Positions 10,986-22,695 of a stretch of 64,000 bases of DNA are shown here, piece after piece. Position 1 is the stretch's first letter; each line of letters opens with the position of its first letter. The stretch is from Nematopogon swammerdamellus (taxonomy: Eukaryota; Arthropoda; Insecta; Lepidoptera; Adelidae). The notes below the pieces were generated by a model. That model was given only the letters and a program-made list of their open reading frames with translations, had not been told where the DNA came from and searched no databases. Where the stretch lies: NCBI GenBank assembly GCA_946902875.1, contig OX336339.1, forward strand, positions 2,536,397 through 2,600,396, written 5' to 3'. The position numbers were made by a program, and so were the translations under genes.

Positions 10986-11370
10986 ACCTCGCTTATTCCA
11001 TGAGAACAGCTCGGAGCAGCTGTTCCGATCCCGCCGTCCCCTTTCCTCCCCGCACCACGCGCACTGGGCAGGGATTGCATCCCTCCCTGCACGCTGGACT
11101 AAAGCGGATGCGTACCGATCAGTTCTGCAGATCTTTCCTTTCCTACATATCCCTCTTATTATTATTTTTAAAAAAACCGGTCAAGTGCGATTCGGACTCG
11201 CGCACCGAACAGAACCGATAAACTCTGTACAGTCTCGAGTCCTTTAAGAGAGCCGCGAATAGGCACCTGACCTGTCAGGCCGGTATGGCATTCTCAATCC
11301 CCGCATACTTCAATATTCGTGTATTTCGAATGTCCATGGGCGTCGTTAGACACCTTATTTACCGGCGCCA
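10985..11370 (+). pseudogene. LINE RT-ORF terminal fragment
   Basis: Fragments of the terminal coding region and 3' end (CTCGAGTCCTTTAAGAGAGC, GGCACCTGACCTGTCAGGCC, GGCATTCTCAATCCCCGCA) match 21040-21260, 46630-46975 and the reverse of 45240-45400. A short (GTCT)n-family remnant interrupts at 11165-11215. Confidence 0.55.
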
Positions 11371-12239
11371 CACATCGCGCTTTCAATAAAAAAACCGTGT
11401 AATTAGATCACTGTTGTGGTTGTCAGCTAGCCTTGCGCCGGCGACGACATCAAGGTCGATTTTGTATGAAAATTTTATTTTTATGTGGCCACATGCGGCG
11501 CTGGCCGTTCGTTGCCTTGGGCTAACCTAGGTTGCCGCCGCCACCGCCGCCCCCTGCTGACTAGTTAGAATCCCATTTGTCTCAATTATTGTGAATCATG
11601 ACATCTATGAGCATCAGCGGCGACTCCTCTCAGTTGGCGAGGTTGGCGCCGCCATACCAAATAAAATGAATGACACCATTAATACAGAAATATCAGGCTA
11701 AAATAAATGTGAAAAAATTTCGGAGTTATATTATTTATGTCATATAATCCACGATTAATAAGATAAAACGTCAATCCCGTACCCGTTACATAATTTGAAA
11801 TTTCGCGCGCGTCAAACGCGGGCGACGACGAATGACGACACATCAAGGCATTCATTGGCCGGTTGGCTACATTTTGAAGCGCCATCGTATTCCATACAAG
11901 GCGGAAGCGACCGATGTCCCCCCCGTCCCGCGCGGACCCGCTGATCAGCCTTTCGAGTTGGCGCAGCGGGGAGTGCATTTAGTGACGCGGTAGCGAGTAG
12001 AGCGAGCTAGCGCGCGAGCTAGGTGTGTGTGTTGCGTGTGCGAGTGTGTGCGCGCTGCGTCCAAACGACGAGTGTTCTTGTGCTGTGCGAAGTGCGATGC
12101 GATGCGACTAGCGAGCTAGGCTAGGTGTGTTGTGTGCGCGTGTGTGTGCGCATTGGCTCGCGAGTTGATAGCTGCATATATTCCGTTATGTAGGTATGGA
12201 CTTTGTATGGATGAATCCTGTGCAGTGTTGTTAAATTTA

Positions 12240-12447
12240 AAGTTATTTATTGGTAATTATAATGGCAAACTCCTACCGAGCTATCTACGGAGCACTCAAG
12301 GACAAGAGAGACTCAGTAATTTGGCACTCTTACATATTTGTGGAAAAGGAGTTGCTAACAAAATTGAGGAAGAAAGAAGATTTTCACGATCGAGTGATCG
12401 AAAATTTCTTGTCTGTGGAACGAAGAGTGGACTTCATGTACAAATAA
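12240..12447 (+). pseudogene. Possible hAT transposase C-terminal remnant
   Basis: One frame reads YLRSTQGQERLSNLALLHI and then shifts to another frame reading DFHDRVIENF. The first phrase resembles the dimerisation segment of hAT/ZMYM-type transposases (RSTMSQxRLxxLAxLxI). The required frame change and small size mark it as a relic. Family identity rests on one motif. Confidence 0.45.
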
Positions 12448-12779
12448 AATGTAACAATTCAAGCTTGTATGCCTGTCTCGTCGTCGTCGTGCCAGAGGAG
12501 ACGTCGCTGTTGTCGGCTGCAACTCAACAGCTTTGACACAACCAGTAGGTACCTATCTACAGACAAATAAATCGTAAGTGAGCAAAATAAATCATTTAAA
12601 CTAAATATTATAAACTATCTATATCGTAATCGTCTTTCAGTTTTTGAACTCATTGTGGTAGAAATAAATTAACGCGTAGGTACCTAAGTTATGAAATTAT
12701 TAAAAAAAAAATCCTTAGCCAGAGCCAACCCAATATTCAGGACCAGGAGTCGCCGCTGATGAGCATTGGCCTTATTTTT

Positions 12780-13175
12780 AACCCCCGAAGCAAAAGGAGG
12801 GGTATTATATAAGTTTGACACCTCCTCGGTCTGTCTGTGCGTCTGTCTGTCTGTCAGTCTGTCTGTCTGTATCTCTTGAACCGAAAATTTCAACGGGCTA
12901 CCCCGTTTAAATTTTCACAAAATATGTGTTATTTATTATGGCTGATATAACAAATAATTAAAAGTAAAACATTCACGGAGGTACCCATACAAGAAACTAA
13001 AAAGTGTATGCGCGCCATCTACCGAAAACAGTATGAAGCATTTTAACTAATCATGAATTTTAACTAATATGAAGCAGTTCATAAAACACGCCATAGATGG
13101 CGTGAGTGGCGCTGACCATGACATGGCGATACGGAACCCTCGTGCCCTCGAACTCGCACTTGGCCGGTTTCTTTT
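12780..13175 (+). repeat. (GTCT)n-containing interspersed repeat
   Basis: Order: CCCCGAAGCAAAAGGAGGGG, (GTCT)n, TCTTGAACCG, AATTTTCACAAAATATGTG, GTGTATGCGCGCCATCTACC, CACGCCATAGATGGCG, and CACTTGGCCGGTTT. The start is of the CCCCGA type, unlike the GGGTTCCGTA start of 18119-18490. Confidence 0.7.
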
Positions 13176-13767
13176 TTAAGTTCCGTCCCTACATGGTACT
13201 GAAAATATTTACTTAATTAGATAAGTCAGGAGTGTATTTATAAACATTGTCATTGGATGATCTTTATCAACCATTTCATCATCATCATCATCAGCCTATA
13301 TCGGTCCACTGCTGGACATAGGCCTCTCCCAAGGCACGCCACCACACGCGGTCTTCCGCTTAATCATTAACCATTAACCATTAATCTGCTTTATAACAAC
13401 CGGATATAAAAATCAATTAATTCAAATTCGAATATTTTATTTAACTTACAGTAACGATTTTATAACTAGCGCACACAATTTAATCATTCATATTATAATA
13501 AAATAACAAACCGCATATACTGATGCAATGATAGATAACAAATAATGATTGATGGTACTAAAACCACAACAATTTATTTATAGACCAAGAAGCCAAAGAC
13601 CTTAACACAATAGAGCTGCCATTGTCATACGTTGCACACAATTTATCCCGCCCCTAATAAACATAGGTATATCTATGAATGCACACAATTTGCATCACAC
13701 GGCTCATCAGACGCGAAATCCTGGCGTTTGTCTGAGACAACATTAGGAAAATTTTTCTCTAAAATAT

Positions 13768-14027
13768 ATGAATTTTTATATATTAATATTATTTATAAAA
13801 TTACACAATTAATACAGATATTTCGACTGTGTTGTCGTCATCAGTGAAAAATATAACATATTATGTATGGTGTTGATATTTATGACATATGAGTGGTTGA
13901 TATGGTTTTTTTTTTTAACACAAACCATACATAATATGTTATATTTTTCACTGATGACGACAACACAGTCGAAATATCTGTATTAATTGTGTAATTTTAT
14001 AAATAATATTAATATATAAAAATTCAT
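13768..14027. repeat. 104-bp perfect inverted repeat with 52-nt spacer
   Basis: Left arm 13768-13871 and right arm 13924-14027 appear exactly complementary by eye over their length; the arms include ACACAGTCGAAATATCTG on the right. No TIR-type ends or target duplication seen. Confidence 0.8.
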
Positions 14028-14984
14028 CAAACAATCATTTTGTAAATAAAAATAATTTATTGTCTCTAAAATATATAGGCCACGCACGAGATATCCTATT
14101 ACTTTAAGTGAACTTATATATATACATGTATATTCAGATTTATAAAGCTTAAATTATAGTTATTCTAACTATCAAACTGTATCTTAACACTGTAAGCGGT
14201 GTCTAAATTGTGTTGCTAGTCACAATGTATTGTAATCGAAGACGTTAAAAAACCCCTGCGAAGTTTCTTGCCGGCTCTTCTTTGTGGGTGTAATCGAACC
14301 GGATTGTAATAAAAACTAAACAGAAAAAACTAACATACGAATGATGAATAAAGAATAAAGAATAGGATCTAACGATTTGGATGAAATTTAATGTTTGGAT
14401 AATTTTATTATTTTTTTCAAGTTTATCTAGATAGGTGTAGATTTTTCGAAACGTGATGACCTTGCAGCACAACACCGATTACTCTGGTCACCCCGATTGT
14501 CGGGATACAGCGTGTGCTATGTATGTATAATTATATAATTACACATATTAATTATTATAATTTAAAGTTTTCCTGTAAAGTTTTTAGTGGCCATTTATAC
14601 AGACAGACAGACAGTCTTCGTGCGACAATATATTTTATAAACGACTTCATTTGCTCGACGATTCGATCGGCCGTCAGCCGTTTTAAATTCTCTGAACCGA
14701 AGTGTTACTTTACTGCGATGATGTTTTCAGATTTTTTGTACGGTTCGGTTTCGTGTTATTTATTAATTTGAGGAAATCTCCGCGATGACTATCGAAAGGA
14801 GGCAGATGCACGGATTATTATATTATAGCATAGAATATAAATAATATTTGCCTATGATTATTAGCCAGACAGACGTGAGTTTGATGTTTTGGCGTCCGTC
14901 GTGTGGGCATATCGATCACCTCATACGTATAACGGTGCGTATAACCCACGGAGACCAAATTTTACAGGAGAAAGTGAACACTTT

Positions 14985-15380
14985 TTTATTAGGGTTCCGT
15001 ATCCGTCGTACGGGGCCATATTACTAAGCCTACGACGTCTGTCTGTCCATTTGTCTGGAGGGCTGGAGGGCTGTATCTCTTGAACCGTAATAGGTAGCCC
15101 GTTGAAATTTTCACAGAATATGTGTTATTATGGCCGATATAACAACAAATAATAAAAATAAGAAAAAGTAAAAAATTCACGGGGGTCCCCATACAAGAAA
15201 CTAAAAAGTGTATGCGCGCCATCTACCGAAAAGAGTATGACGCATTTTAACTAATCATGAATTTTATTTTAACTAATATGAAGCATTTCATAAACACGCC
15301 ATAGATGGCGTGAGTGGCGCTGACCGTGACATGGCGATACGGAACCATCGGTGCGCGAGTTCGACTTGGCCAGTTTTTCT
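14985..15380 (+). repeat. (GTCT)n-containing interspersed repeat
   Basis: GGGTTCCGTATCCGTCGTAC to GACTTGGCCAGTTTTT. Ends 26 bp from the donor of the PLC-beta exon at 15406. Confidence 0.75.
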
Positions 15381-15405
15381 ATTATTATTAAAAACAAATG
15401 GTTAC

Positions 15406-15540
15406 CTGAGCGGTCTCCTCCTTGGCGCAGCAGAAGTTGACGAAGCTGACGTTGACGAAGTCGGCGCCGTGGCACACGGAGACAGTCTTCTCCTCCAGGT
15501 TGCCGTCGCCGATTGTCACCACGCTGCGCAGCTTCGGGTC
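15406..15540 (-). CDS. Phospholipase C-beta, exon (PH-like domain end)
   Basis: Minus-strand exon of exactly 45 codons, both ends in phase 0. It begins DPKLRSVVTIGDGNLEEK, continues TVSVCHGADFVNVSFVNFCC and ends KEETAQ. This is the last part of the N-terminal PH-like domain of PLC-beta (family pattern DPK-R...G-DFVN...FVNF...A). Acceptor TTTTCTGGCAG lies directly above 15540 and donor GTAAC at 15405-15401. Its end joins the start of exon 4011-4144 (WTEELF) as in known PLC-beta proteins. Exons for the first ~80 residues were not found in the window. Confidence 0.88.
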
Positions 15541-15559
15541 CTGCCAGAAAACACAAACA

Positions 15560-16030
15560 TTTTTTTAAGGTTTCCACACCTCTTCTTCTTCTTCTCTTCT
15601 TCTTCTTGATGGGCATTTTCCGCATGTAGGTCGCTCTTCTTGGACCCGTTGTGCGTATCACCCCGGCCGCTACTCCATCCAGCCCAGCTCCTTCCAGAAG
15701 TCCTGCAGGCTGCCGACGTCCTTGCAGGCCTCTTGGAGTGTCCTCGGGTTTTTGAGGATGTTTGCTCGCTCGTTTGCCACCCCTTCGCACTGTAGCAGCA
15801 CGTGCAATGGCGTTTCTTCAGCCCCCGTGCAACCCCTGCACAGGGGGCTGTCTGTTTTACCTATAATGAATAAGTTCTTATTTAATGGGTAGTGACCAGT
15901 CAAAGTTCCCACCACCAATCTGATTTTACCTTTGTTCAGTTGTATTATACCCTTACTGAGCTTGCTGTTGATGACTGGCACCGCCGATCTGGGGCTTGTT
16001 TACAGTCTACTGGGTTTCCACACCTCATCG
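15560..16030 (-). pseudogene. Non-LTR retrotransposon ORF2 terminus
   Basis: A 103-codon open stretch (15981-15670, minus) reads LTGHYPLNKNL, then CRGCTGAEETPLHVLLQCEG, a CCHC-type knuckle that follows RNase H in lepidopteran LINE ORF2, then FWKELGW near its stop. The stop is followed by a CTT-rich 3' UTR. Everything 5' is missing, which is typical of 5' truncation. Confidence 0.7.
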
Positions 16031-16103
16031 CACCATCATGGAATTCTTATAGGATCACTCTGTTGTCCTTGCGTACGTCCGTCCGTTTGCCTGTCTGTCT
16101 TTA

Positions 16104-16640
16104 CATCGTCATCCGTCAGACCGTCTGTTTTGTCATCGTCATCCGTCAGACCGTCTGTTTTGTCATCGTCATCCATCGGACCGTCTGTCTGTTCATCGTC
16201 ATCCTTCAGACCGTCTGTTTTGTCATCGTCATCCGTCAGACCGTCTGTTTTGTCATCGTCATCCGTCAGACCGTCTGTTTTGTCATCGTCATCCGTCAGA
16301 CCGTCTGTTTTGTCATCGTCATCCGTCAGACCGTCTGTTTTGTCATCGTCATCCGTCAGACCGTCTGTTTTGTCATCGTCATCCATCGGACCGTCTGTCT
16401 GTTCATCGTCATCCTTCAGACCGTCTGTTTTGTCATCGTCATCCGTCAGACCGTCTGTCTGTTCATCGTCATCCGTCAGACCGTCTGTTTTGTCATCGTC
16501 ATCCTTCAGACCGTCTGTTTTGTCATCGTCATCCTTCAGACCGTCTGTTTTGTCATCGTCATCCTTCAGACCGTCTGTTTTGTCATCGTCATCCGTCGGA
16601 CCGTCTGTCTGTTCATCGTCATCCGTCAGACCGTCTGTAT
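16104..16640. repeat. 30-bp minisatellite, about 18 units
   Basis: Unit CATCGTCATCCGTCAGACCG plus CTCTGTTTTGT-like remainder, 30 bp, with variants CGTCAG/CTTCAG/CATCGG and TTTTGT/TCTGTT. Because 30 is a multiple of three, several frames stay open across it; they are not genes. (GTCT)n flanks the array on both sides (16078-16100, 16800-16850), so it may have expanded from a (GTCT)n-family repeat. Confidence 0.9.
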
Positions 16641-16944
16641 GTTACATACATATAGGTCGATTGAAAATATCGACTGGAAGACTGGAAGAAATCCCGATAA
16701 TAGTGATAAGTCCGCCTTTGCGCACTCCTGTATTTCTTGTTTCTTGTCGCGTACTGTTCTTCCTTCAATTTGTGTTCGATAAAGAGTTTCTATTCTATTC
16801 TGTTCATCGTCGTCAACTGTCCGTCTGTCTGTCTGTCCGGTTGTTTGTCTGACTTAGCGAAAAGTCCCAAATATTTTCTTAAAAGCTAGTAAAGTATAGG
16901 GATCATGTAATGGATCAATTCAATATACCTTAACTAGAGCCGAA

Positions 16945-17145
16945 AGTACATGCGGCAGTGCATGGGGTCACAAATGTCATCCCGGCGGCGTGACAGGTAT
17001 TTTTATTGCTTTGCCTTTTAAAAGGTTCCCAATTCGTATTTGGGAAGAAATATCGAGCAGGGAGAACGTTTCATACTTTTATGGTTCATAACTTTTGAGG
17101 TTATCTCCGTCATACATAGAGGCGGAGCTTCCATCCTTTCGTCGT
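16945..17145 (-). pseudogene. LINE terminal fragment
   Basis: Minus strand matches the terminal RT segment of 45240-45420 (…CCCAAATACGAATTGGGAAC…, GCCGGGATGAC). Short and degraded. Confidence 0.45.
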
Positions 17146-17149
17146 GTCG

Positions 17150-17530
17150 GTTTTTTTTATTGAAACGGTTGGCTACATCACCTACAACATCCGTGATGTC
17201 AGCCCATAACAACGGGTAAACTAGGTGCCATGTCAGTGCTTTCCTTCATTTGATGTCGGCTACACTGAACTGGACGGAAAACACGAACAATGTTTTTTTG
17301 AGGATTTTTTTTTTATATTTACATTACATAGCCGTTTCGACCGACGTTTCGTTCAGATCGGTGGTATCAACCTAGTAAGGTAAGAAGGGAACGGACCTAC
17401 AGTTTATTGTGGAATCCGAACCACGGTTAGCCTCCAACGGTCGAGCGGTCACCCATCCAAGTACTGACCGCGCCCAGGGTTGCTTAATAATAACAGTCGA
17501 CCAAACGCATCACTGAGCTACCGAGGCTGA
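17150..17530 (-). repeat. SINE with well-preserved 5S-like core
   Basis: On the minus strand the head runs CCTCGGTAGCTCAGTGATGC, TTATTAAGCAACCCTGGGCG, AGTACTTGGATGGGTGACCG (17465-17446), then GGTTCGGATTCC, and the shared body and tail. The 20-base 5S-like phrase is the best copy in the window. Confidence 0.85.
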
Positions 17531-17925
17531 CAAAAGCTGCGTGAGGCTGCACTGAAATGGACGAAAAATGCGAACAATTTTCAACCGACTTCCAAAAAGG
17601 AGGAGATTCTCAATTAATTCGTCTGTACGTTTTTTTGTTGTGTGTATATGTTACTCGATTTCTCCGCCAATTCTCAAACGATTTTATTGAGAATTGGCCG
17701 TGTTATGATATTTTTTTTCATGAGTAGGGTATATTTCAGTGGTGGTCCTTCCTTTCATAAATTGTATGAAAGAATAACACCTCAAGGATGGGAAATTCAG
17801 GGATGAACACTTTCAAACTAAGGAATTTTTCAATCGCCCACTTCCCCCAGTCAACCGATTTTAATATTAGGTATGTTATATTACTAAAAAAGGTGAAATA
17901 AAAAAATTGTTTTAAAAACACATTA

Positions 17926-18097
17926 AACCGACTTCAAACCCTAAAAAAAGTATTACCTAAATAATATTGTGATCTTGAGTAGAAGGCGGTACAAAAGCAT
18001 TGCTGAAAATTTATAGATGGACCCTTTTGTGCTTTTGTAGCGCCTTCTACTCAAGATAAAAGTATTATTTAATACTTTTTAGCGTTTGAAGTCGGTT
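17926..18097. mobile_element. Foldback MITE (AACCGACTTCAAAC ends)
   Basis: 172 bp with ends AACCGACTTCAAAC / GTTTGAAGTCGGTT and inner arms matching over ~75 bp (CTTGAGTAGAAGGCG on the left, CGCCTTCTACTCAAG on the right). Target duplication not clear. Confidence 0.7.
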
Positions 18098-18118
18098 CAA
18101 TGTTTTATTAACAGTTTT

Positions 18119-18490
18119 TAGGGTTCCGTATCCGGTACGGGATCCTATTACTAAACCTACGCCGTCTGTATGTCTGTCAGCCCGAGGGCTATATCTCTCG
18201 AACCGTAATAGGTAGCTCGTTGAAATTTTCACATAATATGTGTTACTTATTATTTATTATGGCCGATATAACAACAAATAATAAAAATAAGAAAAAGTAA
18301 AAAATTTACGGGGGTTCCCATAGAAGAAACTAAAAAGTGTATGCGCGCCATCTACCGAAAAGAGTACGAAGCATTTTAACTAATATGAAGCATTTCATAA
18401 ACACGCCATAGATGGCGTGAGTGGCGCTGACCACGACATGGCGATACGGAACCCTCGGTGCGCGAGTTCGACTCGCACTTGGCCGATTTT
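18119..18490 (+). repeat. (GTCT)n-containing interspersed repeat, near full length
   Basis: GGGTTCCGTATCCGGTACGG to CGACTCGCACTTGGCCGATT, about 370 bp, including the inverted pair CACGCCATAGATGGCGTG. A good reference copy for 21290-21590, 21847-22282, 40198-40510 and (reversed) 41228-41565. Confidence 0.8.
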
Positions 18491-18499
18491 TTTTTTCAT

Positions 18500-19010
18500 A
18501 GCCGGTTCGGCCATAATTCCATCAAATTCTCCAATTACGTAGGCCAAACTAGCCCATATATCTAACCTAGTTTAACCATTAAGAGTTTACCCCACGGCTC
18601 AGAGTGAAAATGTTGTTTGCGTTGGCTATAAATAGGCTTTTAGGGCAACAAAGAAACCCCCATTGCCGAGTTGACCTTCGCATCACGTGCCAGCGATTGC
18701 GGGTGAACCAATAGAGCTTTCCGAATTGGCATTATCCATGCCATTTACAAGTTTGGCAAGTTAAATAGATACGATAATGTTCGGGGAATTGAAAAAGTTT
18801 TTCAGAGTTCTCCCTAGGAAGACGAGCGTTTGACGAAACACTTCTACGTTTTAACCTTGAACTTGTGTCAATAAGTATGGCATTCACATAGAATAGAATA
18901 GAATATTTATTGATATTTAGTCATATTTTAAATATTTAAAATTCATTCTTGATTATGGGTTGTTAATTAATATCGAGTCATGCAGCAGATGGGGTTCGTG
19001 CTCACTTGCA
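18500..19010. other. No feature recognised
   Basis: Mixed-composition sequence with GAATAGAATAGAATA at 18890; no open frame or repeat I can name. Confidence 0.5.
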
Positions 19011-19020
19011 CAGTTTTTTT

Positions 19021-19437
19021 TTTTTTTTTTTTATGTAATCCGGTGTGGGTGGCTGAGTCGGAGAGGCCAAAGCACATGCTCTAACCAGCCAATATCACCT
19101 CCGAGAAGGTAGGTGCCATACCGGAGACTTCCCTGGATTGCTGGCTATACTGGACTAGAGGAGAACACAACCGAGGTTGCTTGCGGCCATCTTACATCCA
19201 TTACGGTGGTACCAACCCAGTTGGCTACATTTTGAGCCTACCACCTAGTAAGGGGCAAGGGAAGGGACCTACAGTTTTACACCGGTTCCGAACGGTGAAG
19301 CAGCGGGTGTAGGTATGCACGTAAATTTTTTCGTCAGAAAAAACTCATTGGTACACGCCGACCGGATTCGAACCTCGGACCTCCCGCATGAGAAGCCGAT
19401 GCCCAAACCACTCGGCCACCAGCCGCTTAAATAGTTT
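19021..19437 (-). repeat. Full-length tRNA-headed SINE
   Basis: Minus orientation. Head with A box GTGGCCGAGTGGTTTGGGC and B box GAGGTTCGAATCC, TGTACCA, linker, CTGTAGGTCCCTTCCCTTG, body with GGTGGTAGGCTCAAAATG, and poly-T at 19018-19032 (A-tail). The body is related to, but distinct from, that of the 5S SINE. A second tail copy is at 44570-44800. Confidence 0.8.
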
Positions 19438-19885
19438 GATAGTTATCTTTGTACACCAGATTACCTAAGTGACTGACCCCTCGGTACGCAACTTCAAACC
19501 CCTATCGCTTCTGTATGAAACACCGTGGTATGAAACATCGGTAAGAACATTCTGCCGAGCATTCTGCCCAATTTTATAATGACCATGGAACCAAATTATT
19601 CACAAATTAACATTGAGCAGCGTTGTGAACTCTTCACAAATGGCCACTTAAGACTGCCGGCCGCCGCGAGCCAATTTCCTATCCTGTGGTCTATAATTTA
19701 GAATTGACCTCCTTGTAGTATTTTGACCTGATTAACCTTAAATACATTTGGTAACTTCCCGGTAGTCCATCCGCGAGGCATAATTGTAGCAAACACTATT
19801 TGTACGAATATATACAAGAAATCCTATCAAGGTATACTTCATGCACCTCCGCCGCCGGGGATACATCTAACAAACTATTATTTTT
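19438..19885. other. No feature recognised
   Basis: Unique-looking sequence, no coding signal. Confidence 0.5.
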
Positions 19886-19889
19886 TTAT

Positions 19890-20165
19890 TTTTTTTTATT
19901 GAGACTGACACGGTTGGCTACATCACCTACAACATCCGTGATGTCAGCCCATAACACCGGGTGAACTTGGTGCCACGTCAGTGCTTCCCTTCGGTCGTGC
20001 CGGCTACACTGAACTGGACGGAAAACACAAACTATTTACATAGCCGTTTCGACCGACCTTTCATTCAGTGCGGTGGTACCAACCCGGGCGGGTTAAACCC
20101 TACCACCTAGTAATATAAGAAGGGAGTCATATCCATTAGTCGCCTTTTACGACATACACGACATA
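19890..20165 (-). repeat. SINE fragment (shared body), minus orientation
   Basis: From GAGACTGACACGGTTGGC to TAGTCGCCTTTTACGACATA, where the GTGGGG head is cut short and duplicated (ACGACATACACGACATAC). Confidence 0.75.
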
Positions 20166-21039
20166 CATTAAACATTTTACTTTCTGTATAGTTTTCTCAT
20201 AATCCTAATGGTACTCTTCATTATGCTATATTTTTTCCGAATTTTCCATCCGTAAACGTAAATGCGTAAATTAACGGTTTAAAAAGTAACTAATCTAAAA
20301 AATTCTAAACGTATTTTCATATCCCCGAAGCAGGCCCTTTTCATCAACCATATACCTCGTGCGTAATAAAAAAAAACGGTCTCCGTACAGACGGGACACA
20401 GGCAGACAGACAGACAGACAGACGGCGCAGGTTTAGTAATCAGCTTCCGTATGGATACGGAACCCTAAACATTGTACCGTGTGGGGCCGGTACTATTTTA
20501 TTTATTTTATTTTATTAAACAGGGATTAATACAGAGACAGGAAAAAGTTAACATAAAAAAAATTGTACACAAGTGATTTATGACCTGCCTCCGCTACACA
20601 ATCCTCCTAAACACAATTTGTGAATAAAATTACCAATCAACTAATACTATAAAAGAATAGCCCCACTGCATCTCTCCCCGTGTATGTCGTAATAGGCGAC
20701 AAACTCCCTTCTTATATTCCTAGGTGGTAGGGTTTAGCACTGACTCGTGGGTTTAGCCCACCTAGGTTCATACCACAGAAGCACAATAATTATTTGATAA
20801 TTTTTATTTTTAGTTCTAAGTACTAGTTTTTTTAAAGTCGGTTCAATGTTTTTTTTTTCTATTTTATTTCCTTCGTTTTTCATAGTAGGGTTTATAAAAA
20901 ATTAAATTTACATTTTTATTTAACTCTTTTTAGTTTTAAACCATTAATTCTATAGTACCGATTTCTGTGTGGTATCTATGAAATCGCTTTTTCAAACTCT
21001 TGACAAAGCGAAAAGACACTCGATGGGGATTAAAAAAAA

Positions 21040-21265
21040 TTATGTTTAACAATATGGCCCCTCGCTGGTGCCACTCTGGCTGGAACGCTCTCCCTGCCCA
21101 CATATCTCCCGCCGCCCACATATTTCCCCCCAAGTACAATCTCGGGTCCTTCAAGATAGGCGTGAATAGGCACCTGTCAGGCCGGCATGGCATTCGCAGC
21201 CCCCGCATGCGACTGAATGTCAATGGGCGTCGCTAGACACCTTATGGGTCAACGCCACATGTCGC
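21040..21265 (+). pseudogene. LINE RT-ORF terminal fragment
   Basis: Reads WNALPAH…IFPPKYNLGSFK, the conserved end of a Jockey-like RT ORF, then GGCACCTGTCAGGCCGGCATGG. An ~18-bp segment (CCCACATATYTCCC) is duplicated inside. Confidence 0.6.
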
Positions 21266-21289
21266 GCTTACTAAAAAAAAATGTATTTT

Positions 21290-21334
21290 TAGGTTTCCGT
21301 ATCCCGTACGGAAGCCTATTACTAAGCCTACGCC

Positions 21335-21374
<40 letters not shown>

Positions 21375-21590
21375 GAGGGCTGTATCTCTTGAACCGTAAT
21401 AGGTAACCTGTTGAAATTTTCACAGACTATGTGTTATTAAGGCGGATATAACAACAAATAATAAAAAATAGACAAAGAAAAAAAATAAGGAAGGTTCCCA
21501 TTCAAGAAACGTGTTTTTTTTTCAATGTTTTTTCTTTGTGCGGAAACCTCGGTGCGCGAGTCCGACTCGCACTTGGGCGGTTTTTTTATT
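21290..21590 (+). repeat. (GTCT)n-containing interspersed repeat, short form
   Basis: GTTTCCGTATCCCGTACGG, (GTCT)6, CTCTTGAACCGTAAT, to CGACTCGCACTTGGGCGG; lacks the GCGCCATCTACC block of the long form. Confidence 0.75.
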
Positions 21591-21846
21591 TCTCTGTTCT
21601 TTGGATTATTAATACATATGTGCATTAATTAATAAAATCTAATTTGAATGATCACGCTAATGAAAGGTGCGGCGGCGTTTCCACCGCCACCACCACAAAC
21701 CACAGGTTTTACTTATTCAGGCTATCTATCACAGATAAGTATCTACTTAATGTAACTCCCCGTTTCATTAGTTAATACATCAGCTCAGCAGAAAGGTCAA
21801 AATCCTAGAAAAGGCATAAGTCGTCGAGCAGATGCAGTCGTTTTTT

Positions 21847-21889
21847 AGGGTTCCGTATCCGGTACGGGACCCTATTACTAAGCCTACGC

Positions 21890-21921
<32 letters not shown>

Positions 21922-22282
21922 CGTCCGTCCGTCCGTCCGTCTGTCTGTCTGTCCGAGGGCTGTTATCTCTTGAACCGTAATAGGTAGCCCGTTGTTTTCA
22001 CAGAATATGTGTTATTTATTAAATGGCCGATATAACAACAAATAATAAAAATAAGAAAAAGAAAAACATTAACGGGGGTTCCCATAGAAGAAACCAAAAA
22101 AGTGTATGCGCGCGCGCCATCTACCGAATAGAGCGTGAAGCATTTTAACTAATCATGACATGACATTTAACTAATATGAAGCATTCCAATAACACGCCAT
22201 AGATGGCGTGAGTGGCGCTAACCATGACATGGCGATAAGGAACCCTCGGTGCGCGAGTTCGACTCGCACTTGTCCGGTTTTT
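21847..22282 (+). repeat. (GTCT)n/(GTCC)n interspersed repeat, long form
   Basis: GGGTTCCGTATCCGGTACGG to CGACTCGCACTTGTCCGG with a compound (GTCT)(GTCC)(GTCT) tract at 21893-21953. Confidence 0.8.
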
Positions 22283-22285
22283 TTT

Positions 22286-22600
22286 CTTATGGAAACTGAC
22301 ACGGTTGACTACATATCACCGACTACATCCGTGATGTCATCCCATAACACCTTGGTGAACTATGTAGGTCAGTGCTTCCCTTCGGTCGTGCCGGCTACAC
22401 TGAACTGGACGTAAAACACGAACAATTTACATAGCCGCTTCGACCGTCCTTTCATTCAGTGCGGTCGCGTCGTCGTCGGTTGTAACCACAGAAATCCTAA
22501 GTAATAGCTAATACTTCTCTGATCTGTGGTTGTAACCGTGCGAGTTAAACCCAACCACCTAGTAAGGAAAGAATAAGTTCATAATAATGCGTCCGCTCCA
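22286..22600 (-). repeat. SINE fragment (shared body), minus orientation
   Basis: GGAAACTGACACGGTTGAC to CCAACCACCTAGTAAGG, with an insertion at about 22465-22540. Inserted directly behind the repeat at 21847-22282. Confidence 0.7.
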
Positions 22601-22695
22601 TCCATCTTACTCGTTATTCCGTCGATAGAACCGGTGAAATAGATAGAATATAATATAGAATGCTTGTTTGATAATATTTTTATTTATTTATTTTT

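Larger units (their letters stand above)
4145..15405. other. PLC-beta intron of 11.3 kb, almost entirely repeats
   Basis: No exon recognised between the flanking PLC-beta exons. Elements that can be named are listed separately. Stretches with nothing recognised are about 6320-6600, 7700-8290, 11380-12130, 13200-13760 and 14040-14460. Confidence 0.6.

Noticed and set aside
15892..16852. About 300-codon open frames across the minisatellite
   Set aside because: A 30-bp unit keeps frames open; translation is a pure repeat.
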